In this document: positions 50,423-60,372 of the stretch, piece by piece
Layout of the letters: the number at the start of each line of letters is the position of its first letter
Position numbering within the stretch: the stretch's first letter is position 1
From: Sphingomonas kyeonggiensis
Lineage (GTDB): Bacteria; Pseudomonadota; Alphaproteobacteria; Sphingomonadales; Sphingomonadaceae
Assembly: GCF_030812785.1 (NCBI RefSeq)
Contig: NZ_JAUSTJ010000003.1
Location: 992,001-1,056,000, forward strand
Length of the DNA stretch: 64,000 nt
Direction: 5' to 3'
The notes under the pieces: model-generated
The model's database searches: none
Told to the model about the DNA's origin: nothing
The model's input: the letters and a program-made list of their open reading frames with translations, nothing else
Translations under genes and position numbers: made by a program

Positions 50423-51967
50423 ATGATGCGCCCGGTCAAAAACATCGTGATCGTCGGCGGCGGCACCGCGGGGTGGCTGACGGCCGGCGTGATCGCGGCG
50501 AAGCATCGCAGCCGGATGGCGGCGGGCTTCACAGTTACTCTGGTCGAATCCCCGAACACGCCGATCATCGGCGTAGGCGAGGGGACCTGGCCGACGCTGC
50601 GCACGACGCTGGCCAAGATCGGCGTTTCCGAGACGGATTTCTTCCGGGAGTGCGATGCGGCCTTCAAGCAGGGCGCCAAGTTCGCGCGCTGGACCACGGG
50701 CGCCGAGGACGACGCCTATTACCACCCGCTGATGCTGCCGCAGGGCTTCCACCAGCTCAACCTGGTGCCGTACTGGCTTTCGGACAGCGGCGCGCGCAGC
50801 TTCTGCGACACGGTGACCCCGCAGGGGCGTATCTGCGACGACGGGCTGGCGCCCAAGACGATCGCGACGCCCGAATATGACGCGGTCGCCAACTATGCCT
50901 ATCACCTCGATGCGGGGAAGTTCGCTCCCTTCCTGCAGCGCCATTGCTGCGAGAAGCTGGGCGTGCGGCATGTGCTTGCCGATGTGCGCCAGGTCCTGCT
51001 CTCCGAGGATGGCGACATCCGCGCGATCGATACCGAACAGGCGGGCGAGATCGAAGGCGATCTATTCGTCGACTGCACCGGCTTCCGCTCGCTGCTGCTC
51101 GGCGAGGCGCTGGGCGTACCGTTTAAGGACTGTAGCGACGTGCTGTTCTGCGACACCGCGCTCGCCGTGCAGATACCCTATGAGCAGGAGGACAGCCCGA
51201 TCGCCTCGCACACCATCTCCACCGCCCAGTCGGCGGGATGGATCTGGGACATCGGGCTGCCGACGCGCCGCGGCACCGGCCATGTCTTCTCCAGCAACCA
51301 TATCTCGGACGACGAGGCGGAGCGCGAGCTGCGCGCTTATCTCGGCGCGGCGGGCAAGGACCTGGCCGTCCGCAAGATCAAGATCCGCTCGGGGCACCGC
51401 GAGACCTTCTGGAAGCGCAACTGCGTCGCCGTCGGCCTGGCCGCGGGGTTCCTCGAGCCGCTCGAGGCGTCGGCGATCGTGCTCATCGAACTGTCGGCCA
51501 AGCTGATCGCCGAGCAGATGCCGCGCTGCCGCGAAGTGATGGACGTCGTTGCCTCGCGCTTCAACGCGACGACCCATTATCGCTGGGGCCGGATCATCGA
51601 TTTCCTCAAGCTCCACTATGTCCTGACGAAGCGCACCGACAGCGCCTTCTGGCGCGACAATGTGCTGCCCGAGACGATCCCCGAGCGGCTGCAGGAGCTG
51701 ATGCTGCTCTGGAAATACCAGTCGCCCTGGTTCCATGACGAGTTCGACCGGGTGGAGGAAGTCTTTCCCCCGGCCAGCTATCAATATGTCCTCTATGGCA
51801 TGGGTTTCCGCACCGAAGTGGAGGCCGAGGCGCTCGCCGGCGACATGCGTCTGGCCGAGCGTGCGATGCGCGAGAATGCGGCGCAGACCGAGCGGCTGCG
51901 CGCGGGGCTTCCCCGCCACCGCGACCTGATCCGCAAGATCCAGGAACATGGCCTGCAGCCGGTCTGA
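50423..51967 (+). CDS. flavin-dependent tryptophan halogenase-family protein
   Basis: A 514-residue protein of the tryptophan 7-halogenase fold. The FAD motif GGGTAGW is at residues 12-18, GVGEGTWPTLR follows, and the lysine equivalent to the catalytic halogenase lysine is probably K82 (DAAFKQGAKF). The second signature reads WIWDIG (from residue 273) rather than the classical WxWxIP, which separates this group from proven halogenases. Reduced flavin supply and a halogenation substrate are not evident here. It follows the TBDR by 62 bp with a terminator between, and precedes GH3 by 35 bp. Real activity in such loci is unknown; oxidation without halogenation is possible. Confidence 0.88.
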   Translation: MMRPVKNIVIVGGGTAGWLTAGVIAAKHRSRMAAGFTVTLVESPNTPIIGVGEGTWPTLRTTLAKIGVSETDFFRECDAAFKQGAKFARWTTGAEDDAYYHPLMLPQGFHQLNLVPYWLSDSGARSFCDTVTPQGRICDDGLAPKTIATPEYDAVANYAYHLDAGKFAPFLQRHCCEKLGVRHVLADVRQVLLSEDGDIRAIDTEQAGEIEGDLFVDCTGFRSLLLGEALGVPFKDCSDVLFCDTALAVQIPYEQEDSPIASHTISTAQSAGWIWDIGLPTRRGTGHVFSSNHISDDEAERELRAYLGAAGKDLAVRKIKIRSGHRETFWKRNCVAVGLAAGFLEPLEASAIVLIELSAKLIAEQMPRCREVMDVVASRFNATTHYRWGRIIDFLKLHYVLTKRTDSAFWRDNVLPETIPERLQELMLLWKYQSPWFHDEFDRVEEVFPPASYQYVLYGMGFRTEVEAEALAGDMRLAERAMRENAAQTERLRAGLPRHRDLIRKIQEHGLQPV

Positions 51968-52002
51968 CCGGCAGGCCAACAGAAACTAGGAAAGGCACGA
52001 CA

Positions 52003-54681
52003 ATGACCCGTTCCGCGGCTGCTTTCGGCGCGCTCCTGCTTGCGGGCACCGCCTGCATTTCGCTTCCTGCGATGGCTCAAGACAGCGGCCCGTCGCCGGT
52101 GGTCGCGCAGGCGGACAAGCTGGCGGGCGATCTGGTCGGCCGGATGACGATCGACGAGAAGATCGACCAGCTGCTCAACACCGCGCCGGCGATCCCGCGG
52201 CTCCAGGTTCCGGCATATAATTGGTGGACCGAATCGCTGCACGGCGCGCTGGGCTCGCTGCCCACCACCAATTTCCCCGAGCCGATCGGTCTCGCTGCGA
52301 CCTTCGACGCGCCGCTGGTCAAGCAGGTCGCCGGATCGATCAGCACCGAGGTGCAGGGACTGCACGCACTGGCCCGCCAGACCGGCCGGATGGGGCGGAT
52401 CGGCACCGGGCTCGACACCTGGTCGCCCAACATCAACATCTTCCGCGATCCGCGCTGGGGGCGGGGCCAGGAAACCTATGGCGAGGATCCGTTCCTGACC
52501 GCGCATATGGGCGTGGCCTTCGTCACCGGCATGCAGGGTCCGAACCCGGACCTGCCCGCCGTGGTCGCCACACCCAAGCATTTCGCGGTGCATAGCGGGC
52601 CGGAATCGACGCGCCACAGCGCCAATGTCTTCGTCTCGCGCCACGACCTCGAGGACACCTATCTCCCCGCGTTCCGCGCGGCGATCGTCGAGGGCAAGGC
52701 GGGTTCGGTGATGTGCGCCTATAACCGCATCGACGGCCAACCCGCCTGCGCCAGTGACGAGCTGTTGAAGGAGCATCTGCGCGGCGCCTGGGGCTTTGAC
52801 GGTTATGTCGTGTCGGACTGCGACGCCGTGAAGGACATCAGCGACAACCATCATTATGCGCCCGATCCCGCTTCGGCGGTCGCCGCGGCGCTGCGGGCCG
52901 GCGTCGACAATGAATGCCATACCGCGACGCTCTCAGACACCGACGGGCTGGGCGATCGCTACCGCGAGGCGCTGAAGCGCGGGCTGATCACCGAAGGGGA
53001 CATCGACCGGACGCTCGTCCGCCTGTTTTCCGCCCGCTATCGCAATGGCGACCTGTCCGGGGTCCGCAAGGCGGCTGGCGATCCGGCTGCGGTCGGCGCG
53101 CCGGCGCATGGCGCGCTGGCGCTGTCGGCGGCCGAGAAGAGCCTGGTGCTGCTCAAGAATGACGGCATCCTGCCGTTCAAGCCCGGCCTGCGCGTCGCGG
53201 TGATCGGGCCGCTCGGCGATGCGACGCGCGTGCTGCGCGGCAATTATTCCTCCTCGCTCTCGGCGCCGCCGATCTCGGTGGTGGACGGCCTGCGCCGCGC
53301 GATGCCGGGCGCGCGGGTGGACTATGTGCCGTTCGGCGAGACCTATACCGATGGCGATCCGATCCCGACGAGCGCGCTGCGCTCGCCCGACGGCCGGCCG
53401 GGCCTGCTCGCCCGTTACTACAATGTGCTCGGCACGCTGCCGGCGCGTTTCGCACCGGGCGCGCTGGCCGACTATGTGCGCACCGCGAAGTTCGCCGACA
53501 CGCCCGCCGCGAGCCGGATCGAGACGAGCGTCGACGGCCGCAGCCTCGATCTCGCGCAGGTCTCGGATCATCACCGCGTCGTCTGGACCGGCTTCATCGT
53601 GCCGCCGGAGAGCGGCAGCTACCGGCTCGGCTTGTCCGGCTTCATGAGCGGGACGATGAAGTTCGAGGGCAAGCCGTTCGTCGACCTCAAGGACGCCCCC
53701 TGGGGTAGCCTGCCGACAATGAAGACGGTTCGGCTGGAGAAGGGCAAGCGTTATCCGGTCGAGGTGAACGGCGACGCGCATACTGGCACTGCCGGTGTCG
53801 GGCTGGTGTGGAAGCGGGTCACGGCGACGCCGGAGCGGGACCTCAAGGCTGCTGCTGCCAATGCGGACGTGCTGGTCGCCGTGGTCGGCCTCACCTCCGA
53901 TCTCGAGGCGGAGGAATCGCCGGTCCAGATCCCGGGCTTTAAGGGTGGCGACAAGACCACGCTCGACCTATCGCCCGACCAGCAGGCTCTGCTAGAACAG
54001 GCGAAGGCGACCGGCAAGCCGATTGTCCTGGTCGCGATGAACGGGAGTCCGATCAACCTCGCCTGGGCGAAAGACAATGCCGCGGCGGTCATCGAGGCCT
54101 GGTATCCCGGCCAGTCCGGCGGCCTCGCGATCGGCAATGTCCTGTCGGGCAAGACCAATCCCTCGGGTCGCCTGCCGCTGACCTTCTATCGCAGCATCGA
54201 CGACCTGCCGCCCTTCGGCGACTATGCGATGCAGGGGCGTACCTATCGCTACTTCGCGGGCACCCCGGTCTACCCGTTCGGCTACGGGCTCAGCTACACC
54301 AGCTTCGATTATGCCCCGATCGAAGTGACGCCCACCGGCGGCAATGCGGCTAAGGGCATCCGCGTCGCCACCACGGTCCGCAATACCGGCGGCCGCGAGG
54401 GTGACGAGGTGGTGCAGCTCTACCTGAACTTCCCCAGTGACCCCGGCGCGCCGCGCGTCGCGCTGCGCGGCTTTCAGCGCGTCATGCTGAAGCCGGGCGA
54501 GGCGCGGACGATCCGCTTCGACCTATCGCCGCGCGACCTGAGCGCCGTGACGGTGGACGGGGTGCGCAAGGTGCTGGCCGGCGATTACCGCGTCACGGTC
54601 GGCTCGGGCCAGCCGGGCACCGGCGTGGCGGGCCAGAGCGCAGGTTTTGCCGTTCCGGCAGCGGTGGTGCTGCCGAAATGA
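52003..54681 (+). CDS. GH3 beta-xylosidase/beta-glucosidase with PA14 insert
   Basis: Exported retaining exo-glycosidase of 892 residues. After a signal peptide (SLPAMAQ), the GH3 barrel has YNWWTESLHGALG and the nucleophile aspartate in YVVSDCDAVKD (about residue 271), a form typical of xylosidase-like GH3. The second domain and a PA14-like insert (from GLLARYYNVLG, about residues 465-610) follow. The C-terminal fibronectin-III-like domain ends near DYRVTVGSGQPG. It would release xylose or glucose from oligosaccharides. It is the third gene in the TBDR direction, 35 bp after the halogenase, and its stop lies just before the convergent GH95 gene. Confidence 0.92.
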   Translation: MTRSAAAFGALLLAGTACISLPAMAQDSGPSPVVAQADKLAGDLVGRMTIDEKIDQLLNTAPAIPRLQVPAYNWWTESLHGALGSLPTTNFPEPIGLAATFDAPLVKQVAGSISTEVQGLHALARQTGRMGRIGTGLDTWSPNINIFRDPRWGRGQETYGEDPFLTAHMGVAFVTGMQGPNPDLPAVVATPKHFAVHSGPESTRHSANVFVSRHDLEDTYLPAFRAAIVEGKAGSVMCAYNRIDGQPACASDELLKEHLRGAWGFDGYVVSDCDAVKDISDNHHYAPDPASAVAAALRAGVDNECHTATLSDTDGLGDRYREALKRGLITEGDIDRTLVRLFSARYRNGDLSGVRKAAGDPAAVGAPAHGALALSAAEKSLVLLKNDGILPFKPGLRVAVIGPLGDATRVLRGNYSSSLSAPPISVVDGLRRAMPGARVDYVPFGETYTDGDPIPTSALRSPDGRPGLLARYYNVLGTLPARFAPGALADYVRTAKFADTPAASRIETSVDGRSLDLAQVSDHHRVVWTGFIVPPESGSYRLGLSGFMSGTMKFEGKPFVDLKDAPWGSLPTMKTVRLEKGKRYPVEVNGDAHTGTAGVGLVWKRVTATPERDLKAAAANADVLVAVVGLTSDLEAEESPVQIPGFKGGDKTTLDLSPDQQALLEQAKATGKPIVLVAMNGSPINLAWAKDNAAAVIEAWYPGQSGGLAIGNVLSGKTNPSGRLPLTFYRSIDDLPPFGDYAMQGRTYRYFAGTPVYPFGYGLSYTSFDYAPIEVTPTGGNAAKGIRVATTVRNTGGREGDEVVQLYLNFPSDPGAPRVALRGFQRVMLKPGEARTIRFDLSPRDLSAVTVDGVRKVLAGDYRVTVGSGQPGTGVAGQSAGFAVPAAVVLPK

Positions 54682-54685
54682 CCGC

Positions 54686-57055
54686 TTACCGACCCGGCTT
54701 CAGCGCCGGGCCGACAAGCCGCAAGGGCTGACCTGCCTTCAGCGTCACCGCGACGCGCTGCCCGCCGAGCCGCACGATGCGCCTGCCGCCCAGGGGGCTG
54801 GCCAGCGTTGCCTGGGCGAGCTGGCCATTCCGCCACTCCAGGTCGATGGTGCAGGCGCCGGGCGCACGCAGTCCGCGCACCGATCCCGTCGGCCAGGCGC
54901 TGGGCAGTGCGGGCAGCAGCAGGATCTGCTCGCCATGGCCCTGCAGCAGCATCTCGGCGACCGCCGCGGTGCCGCCGAAATTCCCGTCGATCTGGAAGGG
55001 GTTGGCGTTGAGCAGGTCGGGATAGACCCGCGCGCTGCCCAGCAGCAGCATCAGTTGGCGATGCGCGCGGTCGCCATCGCGCAGCCTTGCCCAGAGATTG
55101 GCTCGCCATGCGGTACCCCAGCCGCCGGTATCGTCCCCGCGTCGTTCGAGCGAGCGCCGTGCCGCGGCGGCCAGCTCCGGGGTTTCGTCGAGATCGATCT
55201 GGTGGCTGGGGAACACGCCATAGAGATGCGAGACGTGGCGGTGATTTTGCTCAGGTGCCGCGGCGTCCCAATCCGCCTGCCATTCCTGCAGCTGGCCCTG
55301 CGCGCCGACCTGGTTCGGCGCGAGCTTCGCGCGGGTCGCGAGCAGTTCGCGCGCGAAATCCGCGTCTAGGCCGAGGGTTCTCGCCGCCTGCGCAGTCTGG
55401 GCGAACAGGTCGCGCAGCAATTCCATGTCCATCGCCGGCCCGGCGCAGATGGTCGGTCCGTTGAGGCCGCCGGAATGCGAATTCTCGGGCGACATCGACG
55501 GGTTGGTGACGAGATGGCCGGTGTTCGGATCGGCTTGCAGCGTGTCGAGGAAGAACAGCGCCGCGCCGCGCATCAGCGGGTAGACGCTGCGCAGATAGGC
55601 GAGGTCGCGGCCATAATCGTAGCGTGCCCACAAATGCGTGCAGAGCCACGCCCCGCCCATCGCCCACATGCCCCATTGCGCGCCGTCGATCGGCGCCGTC
55701 ACGCGCCACAGATCGGTGTTGTGATGCGCCACCCAGCCGCGCGCGCCGTACATCTCGCGCGCCGTCCGCGTGCCCGTTTCGGCGAGGTCGCGGACCAGCG
55801 CGATCAGCGGCGCGGTGCATTCGGCGAGGCCGGTTGGCTCGGCCGGCCAGTAGTTCATCTCGGTGTTGATGTTGATCGTGTATTTTGAGCCCCAGGGCGG
55901 CTGGCCGCTGTCGTTCCACAGCCCCTGTAGGTTGGCCGGCTGGCTGCCGGGCCGCGACGAGCCGATCAGCAGATAGCGGCCATAGTTGAAGTAGAGCGTG
56001 GCGAGCGCCGGATCCTCGGCCGTTCCTACCGCGGCGATGCGCGCGTCGGTTGGCTGCTCCGCCGCAGGGCTGGTGCCGAGGTCGAGCGCAACCGCACGGT
56101 AGAGGCGCCGGTGTTCCGCGGTGGCTGCCGCAGCGATGCCCGCGAAGCCGATCTTCGCCGCAGCGTCGATCTGCGCGTTGGTGATCACCAGCGGATCGCC
56201 GCGCAGATCGTCGTAGCGGCGATAGTTGGTGGCCATCGCGACCAATATCGTCACCGAATCCGCATCGCGAACCCCGATGCCGCCCGCACGCGGCTCAAGC
56301 CTGCCGCCTTCGTGCAGCACCTCCACCCGTCCGGCGAACCGGAGTGCAGCGGCAATGCCGTGCTCGTCGCGATTGGTGCCCGTCACGATCAGCGCGTTAC
56401 GCTCCACCGCAAGCGAGCCCGGCTGGACCGCGCGCAGCGTGATACCGCAGTCGATACGCCCGGGTTTGTCGGCGCTGATCCGGACGGCGATCACCTGATG
56501 CACGGGGCAGGCGATCACCTCGCGCCGGAAGGTCGCGCCGCCCACGGTGAAGACCGTGGTCGCGATGGCAGAGTCGAGATCGAGCTCGCGTCGATACTCC
56601 CGCGCCCAGAAATCCGGGATCTCGGGCATGTCGATCAGCAGCTCGCCGAACGACTGGTAGCTCATCTGCGACAGCGGCTTGGCCATGAGCGTCGCATCGG
56701 CCAGCTTCTGCGCTTCGGAATAACGGCCCGCGAAGACCAGCCGGCGAACCTCGGGCAGCGCCGCGCGCGCCGCCGGGTTCACCGACTCATAGGGGCCGCC
56801 GGTCCAGAGCGTATCCTCGTTGAGCTGCAGCTTTTCGTTTGAGATGCCGCCGAACACCATCGCGCCGATGCGGCCATTGCCCACCGGCAGCGCCTCCACC
56901 CATTCGCGCGCCGGCTTGCGATACCAGAGGCGATGCGCACCGGTCATCTGCGCCTGTGCCTGGCTCGCGGAGGGCAGCGAAAGCCCGGCGGCTGCGGCCG
57001 CCGAACCCTGCAGAATCTGTCGCCGCGTAATGTGCAAGCCGTCCGACAAGGCCAT
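54686..57055 (-). CDS. GH95 alpha-L-fucosidase
   Basis: Exported inverting glycosidase of 789 residues, expected to remove alpha-1,2-linked fucose (some members take galactose). A Tat-like signal, TRRQILQGSAAAAAGLSL, begins near residue 8. The N-terminal beta-domain has RLWYRKPAREWVEALPVGNG. Catalytic residues match GH95: the paired asparagines in YTININTEMNYWPAE, glutamate in NPSMSPENSHSGG, and aspartate in FQIDGNFGGTAA. ATG 57055 gives the Tat signal; the frame opens at 57082. It is divergent from the acetylesterase, and a GntR-type site lies between them. Confidence 0.93.
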   Translation of the reverse strand: MALSDGLHITRRQILQGSAAAAAGLSLPSASQAQAQMTGAHRLWYRKPAREWVEALPVGNGRIGAMVFGGISNEKLQLNEDTLWTGGPYESVNPAARAALPEVRRLVFAGRYSEAQKLADATLMAKPLSQMSYQSFGELLIDMPEIPDFWAREYRRELDLDSAIATTVFTVGGATFRREVIACPVHQVIAVRISADKPGRIDCGITLRAVQPGSLAVERNALIVTGTNRDEHGIAAALRFAGRVEVLHEGGRLEPRAGGIGVRDADSVTILVAMATNYRRYDDLRGDPLVITNAQIDAAAKIGFAGIAAAATAEHRRLYRAVALDLGTSPAAEQPTDARIAAVGTAEDPALATLYFNYGRYLLIGSSRPGSQPANLQGLWNDSGQPPWGSKYTININTEMNYWPAEPTGLAECTAPLIALVRDLAETGTRTAREMYGARGWVAHHNTDLWRVTAPIDGAQWGMWAMGGAWLCTHLWARYDYGRDLAYLRSVYPLMRGAALFFLDTLQADPNTGHLVTNPSMSPENSHSGGLNGPTICAGPAMDMELLRDLFAQTAQAARTLGLDADFARELLATRAKLAPNQVGAQGQLQEWQADWDAAAPEQNHRHVSHLYGVFPSHQIDLDETPELAAAARRSLERRGDDTGGWGTAWRANLWARLRDGDRAHRQLMLLLGSARVYPDLLNANPFQIDGNFGGTAAVAEMLLQGHGEQILLLPALPSAWPTGSVRGLRAPGACTIDLEWRNGQLAQATLASPLGGRRIVRLGGQRVAVTLKAGQPLRLVGPALKPGR

Positions 57056-57106
57056 TCCCCGGATCCTCCCCATGTCCCGCATTTTCAGCCGTTGCTCTTT
57101 GCTTTC

Positions 57107-57117
57107 TAGTCTGACTA
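57107..57117. promoter_or_regulatory. GntR-type operator between GH95 and the acetylesterase
   Basis: TAGTCTGACTA is an 11-bp near-palindrome in the divergent promoter region, able to serve both genes. It has the same GTC-N-GAC core as the site at 39684. Confidence 0.65.
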
Positions 57118-57182
57118 TTTAACCTATGTAGAGAGGTCAATGGCCGTAAAACCGTCATACAAATGGCGCGGTCGGGAGAGGG

Positions 57183-59117
57183 ATGATCATGACCAAATGG
57201 ATGCTGATGGCGCTTGCCGCCCTGCCGGTAACGCCCGCGCTGGCCGCGCCCCGGCTCGATGGGGTGCTGACGGATCATGCGGTGATCCAGCGCGACAAAC
57301 CGATCCGCATTTCCGGCAGCGCCGAGCCTGGCGAGGCGGTGCGGATCAGCCTGGCCGGCCAGTTGGTCGCCGTGAAGGCGGACCGCGCGGGCCGCTTCAG
57401 CGCGACGCTGGCGCCGCTGCCCGCGGGTGGCCCCTATGAGATGCAAATCAGCGCGCGCAGCGGCCTCGCGATCGTCCGCGACCTGCTTATCGGCGACGTG
57501 TTCCTCTGCTCGGGTCAGAGCAACATGGAGATGTCGGTCGAGCGATCGCAGGACAGCTATTCCGTCTATGCCGCGACCGACGACCAGCTGCGCCTGCTCA
57601 CCGTGCCCAAGGCGACTGCCTTCACGCCGCAGACCGGGTTCGCGGCACAGCCCGGCTGGGCAGCGACCACCCCGGCCACGGCCAGCCCCTTCTCAGCCGC
57701 TTGCTTCTACATGGCCCAGGCGCTGCGCAAGTCGGCGAAGGTGCCGATCGGCGCGATTCATTCGAGCTGCGGCGGGTCGCGCATCTCCGCCTGGATGGAC
57801 GAGCCGGGGCTGCGCGCCGCCGACATGGGCGACGGCGTCGACGCGCTTCGTCTCTACGCTCGCGATGTCCCTACCGCGATTGCCCGGACCAGCGCCAAAT
57901 GGGAACAATGGTGGCGCGACCAGTCGGGCAATCGGCCGGGCACCGAACCCTGGCAGTTCCAGGCCTCGCTAGACTGGCAACCCGTACCACGGATCGGCGC
58001 GTTCAATCGCTGGGGTATCCCCGCGCTCGCCGACTATGTCGGCATGCTGTGGTTCCGCAAGGAGGTGACCCTCACCGCCGGGCAGGCGCGCCAAGAAGCG
58101 GTGCTGTCGATCGGCGCGGTCGATGATGCAGACGTCACCTGGGTCAATGGCAAGCCGGTGGGCGGCAGCAGCAATGCCGCCACGCCGCGCAACTATCTGC
58201 TGCCGGCGGGCACGCTGGTTGCGGGCAGCAACGTGATCACGATCAACGACGACAATGTCTGGGCCGAAGGCGGGATGATCGGCCCGGCCGAGGCGATGCG
58301 GCTCAGCTTTGCCGATGGCACCAGTATCCCGCTCGATACGGGCTGGCGCTATGCCATTGCCGGCAAGCCGCGCACCAACGCCCCGCGCGCGCCCTGGGAC
58401 GACATCAACGGCGCCGGCACGCTCTACAATGCGATGATCGCGCCGCTCGGCCCGATCGCACTGACCGGCGTCGCCTGGTACCAGGGCGAGTCCGACACCG
58501 ATCTGGCCGGATATGACAAGCGCCTCGCCGCGATGATGCGCGACTGGCGCCGCCAGTTCGGCCTGCCCGAGCTTCCCTTCGCGATCGCCCAGCTTTCCGC
58601 CTATGGCGACACGGCGTCCCGGCCACGCGAAAGCGGCTGGGCAGGGCTGCGTGACACCCAGCGCCGGGTGGCCGAAAAGGACGGGCATGCCGCTGTGGCG
58701 GTGACGCTCGATCTGGGCGATTCGCTCGACATCCATCCCGGCGAGAAGCACGAGGTCGGGCGCCGGCTGGCCCGGGTAATGCGCAGCCTGGCCTATGGCG
58801 AGGCGGTCGCGTCGTCAGGGCCGCGCGTCGTGCGGGCGGGCAGGGGCGCGGACGGCGCGGTCACGCTCGGCTTTGCGGATGTGGGCGGCGAACTGGCAAC
58901 GCGGGGTGCCGATCGGGCAATCGGGTTCGAGCTGTGCGCCGCGGAACAGGGAAGCTGCCGCTATGCCGATGCCCGAGTGAACGGCAATCAGGTGGTGATT
59001 ACGGCAGATGGCCGTCCGGTGACCCGCGTCCGCTATGCCTGGGCGGACAGCCCCACCGTCAATCTGTTCGACCGGGACGGGCTGCCGGTCGGCAGCTTCG
59101 AGATATCCGTGCCCTGA
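57183..59117 (+). CDS. sialate O-acetylesterase-family esterase (SASA domain)
   Basis: Exported carbohydrate esterase of 644 residues. The signal peptide ends PALAAPRL. The SGNH-like catalytic part has FLCSGQSNMEMSVE (serine near residue 114), AWYQGESDTDLAGYDKRLAA and the late DIHPGEKHEVGRRLARVM with the catalytic histidine. An inserted jelly-roll (about residues 255-405) resembles sugar-binding sandwich domains. In plant-polysaccharide loci such enzymes remove acetyl groups from xylan or xyloglucan. ATG 57183 and 57189 are both possible. It is divergent from GH95. Confidence 0.9.
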   Translation: MIMTKWMLMALAALPVTPALAAPRLDGVLTDHAVIQRDKPIRISGSAEPGEAVRISLAGQLVAVKADRAGRFSATLAPLPAGGPYEMQISARSGLAIVRDLLIGDVFLCSGQSNMEMSVERSQDSYSVYAATDDQLRLLTVPKATAFTPQTGFAAQPGWAATTPATASPFSAACFYMAQALRKSAKVPIGAIHSSCGGSRISAWMDEPGLRAADMGDGVDALRLYARDVPTAIARTSAKWEQWWRDQSGNRPGTEPWQFQASLDWQPVPRIGAFNRWGIPALADYVGMLWFRKEVTLTAGQARQEAVLSIGAVDDADVTWVNGKPVGGSSNAATPRNYLLPAGTLVAGSNVITINDDNVWAEGGMIGPAEAMRLSFADGTSIPLDTGWRYAIAGKPRTNAPRAPWDDINGAGTLYNAMIAPLGPIALTGVAWYQGESDTDLAGYDKRLAAMMRDWRRQFGLPELPFAIAQLSAYGDTASRPRESGWAGLRDTQRRVAEKDGHAAVAVTLDLGDSLDIHPGEKHEVGRRLARVMRSLAYGEAVASSGPRVVRAGRGADGAVTLGFADVGGELATRGADRAIGFELCAAEQGSCRYADARVNGNQVVITADGRPVTRVRYAWADSPTVNLFDRDGLPVGSFEISVP

Positions 59118-59148
59118 CCCAGCGGCCAGGGCACGGACGGGGCCTCGC

Positions 59149-60102
59149 TCAGTGCGCGCGCTTGAGCAGGCCGTGCATGCCGAGCCAGCGGGCATAGGCA
59201 TCGAACCAGCCGGTGCTGGTGGTTTCCTTCGGATACATGCCGAAGCCGTGCCCGCCCTGTTCGTAGAGGTGGAACTCCACCGGCCGCTTCGCCGCCTTCC
59301 AGCTCTCGATCAGCCCGAAGCCGCTATTGGCGAAGAAGGGATCGTCCGCCGCCAGCGCGACAAAGGCGGGCGGGGCGTCGGCGGGCACCGTCACCGAGGC
59401 GAGCGGGCCATAGATCAGCCCGATAAAGGCGGGCTTGGCATCCTGCCCGGCGAGCGTGGTTGCCAGCGTGAGCATCGCGCCGGCCGAGAAGCCGACCATG
59501 CCGACCCGGTCGGCATCGACATGCCATTCGCCGGCACGCTTGCGGACGAGCGCGAACGCGGCGCGGGCGTCGGCGATCTGGGGCGCAAGGCCGGCCATCG
59601 CCTGTTGCGGGTCCATCCGCGGCGCGGTGCGCGCCACGCCCGAGAACATCTCGCGCATCGACTGTTCGAAGGCAGGCATTTCCTGCGGCGTCGGGTTCAG
59701 GCGATATTTGAGGACGAAGGCGGCCACGCCCCTGGCGGCGAGCGCCTTGGCGACGTCCCAGCCTTCATTCTCCATCGACAGGGTGCGGAAGCCGCCCCCG
59801 GGCGCCACGATCACCGCGGCGCCGGTCGCCTTGGCGGGATCGGGCAGGAACGGGGTGAGCGTCGCGACGGTGACGTTCCGCGCGAAGACGCTGCCATATT
59901 GGCTGTGCCATGCCTCGGGCGCGGTCGCGCCGGGCAGGGGGCCGGTATCGAGCGTGATGGCCCTGGGCTGGGCCGGAACGGGGATGGGGGTCATCTTGTC
60001 GTTCTGCGCCTGGGCTGGTGCGGCCAGCGCAAGACCGGCGGCGATGCTGGCCATGGCCAGGCTAAGTCGTGCCGGTTTCAGAGCCTCCGTGAAAAGCTTC
60101 AT
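59149..60102 (-). CDS. exported alpha/beta hydrolase (BD-FAE / xylanase-associated esterase-like)
   Basis: A 317-residue hydrolase. The signal peptide ends LAAPAQA. The oxyanion region is AAVIVAPGGGFRTLSMENEG, the serine elbow is VGFSAGAMLTLA and the histidine is in EQGGHGFGMYPK. This HGG-less PGGG form is common in the esterase group associated with xylan and glucan degradation. A GGGAGAGG site precedes ATG 60102. It is convergent with the acetylesterase and divergent from GH9. A GntR-type site begins 40 bp upstream. Confidence 0.87.
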   Translation of the reverse strand: MKLFTEALKPARLSLAMASIAAGLALAAPAQAQNDKMTPIPVPAQPRAITLDTGPLPGATAPEAWHSQYGSVFARNVTVATLTPFLPDPAKATGAAVIVAPGGGFRTLSMENEGWDVAKALAARGVAAFVLKYRLNPTPQEMPAFEQSMREMFSGVARTAPRMDPQQAMAGLAPQIADARAAFALVRKRAGEWHVDADRVGMVGFSAGAMLTLATTLAGQDAKPAFIGLIYGPLASVTVPADAPPAFVALAADDPFFANSGFGLIESWKAAKRPVEFHLYEQGGHGFGMYPKETTSTGWFDAYARWLGMHGLLKRAH

Positions 60103-60141
60103 TGCACCTCTCCCTTTCATTTCCTCTCGGTCCAAATATAA

Positions 60142-60152
60142 TTGTCTTACTA
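60142..60152. promoter_or_regulatory. GntR-type operator upstream of the BD-FAE-like gene
   Basis: TTGTCTTACTA, form GTC-N-TAC. It lies 39 bp upstream of the esterase start and so overlaps the expected promoter. Confidence 0.55.
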
Positions 60153-60372
60153 AATAGTGACTCGGATATGGCTATCCATGCCATAATTAGGAGAGGAAAT
60201 GCCAATAGTATCGAGGAGGATTTGTAGATAAATTGTCTGTCTATTTATCTGCTGGAAACTGCGGCCTCGACGAGGCCTTGGTCCAGCACTCGGCCGCCCC
60301 TGCGTGCAGGTGCGAAATGTTGCGGCCGGCTGCCTAATGGGCTTGCCAAGCAACCCGCATTCTTCCAGTCTA

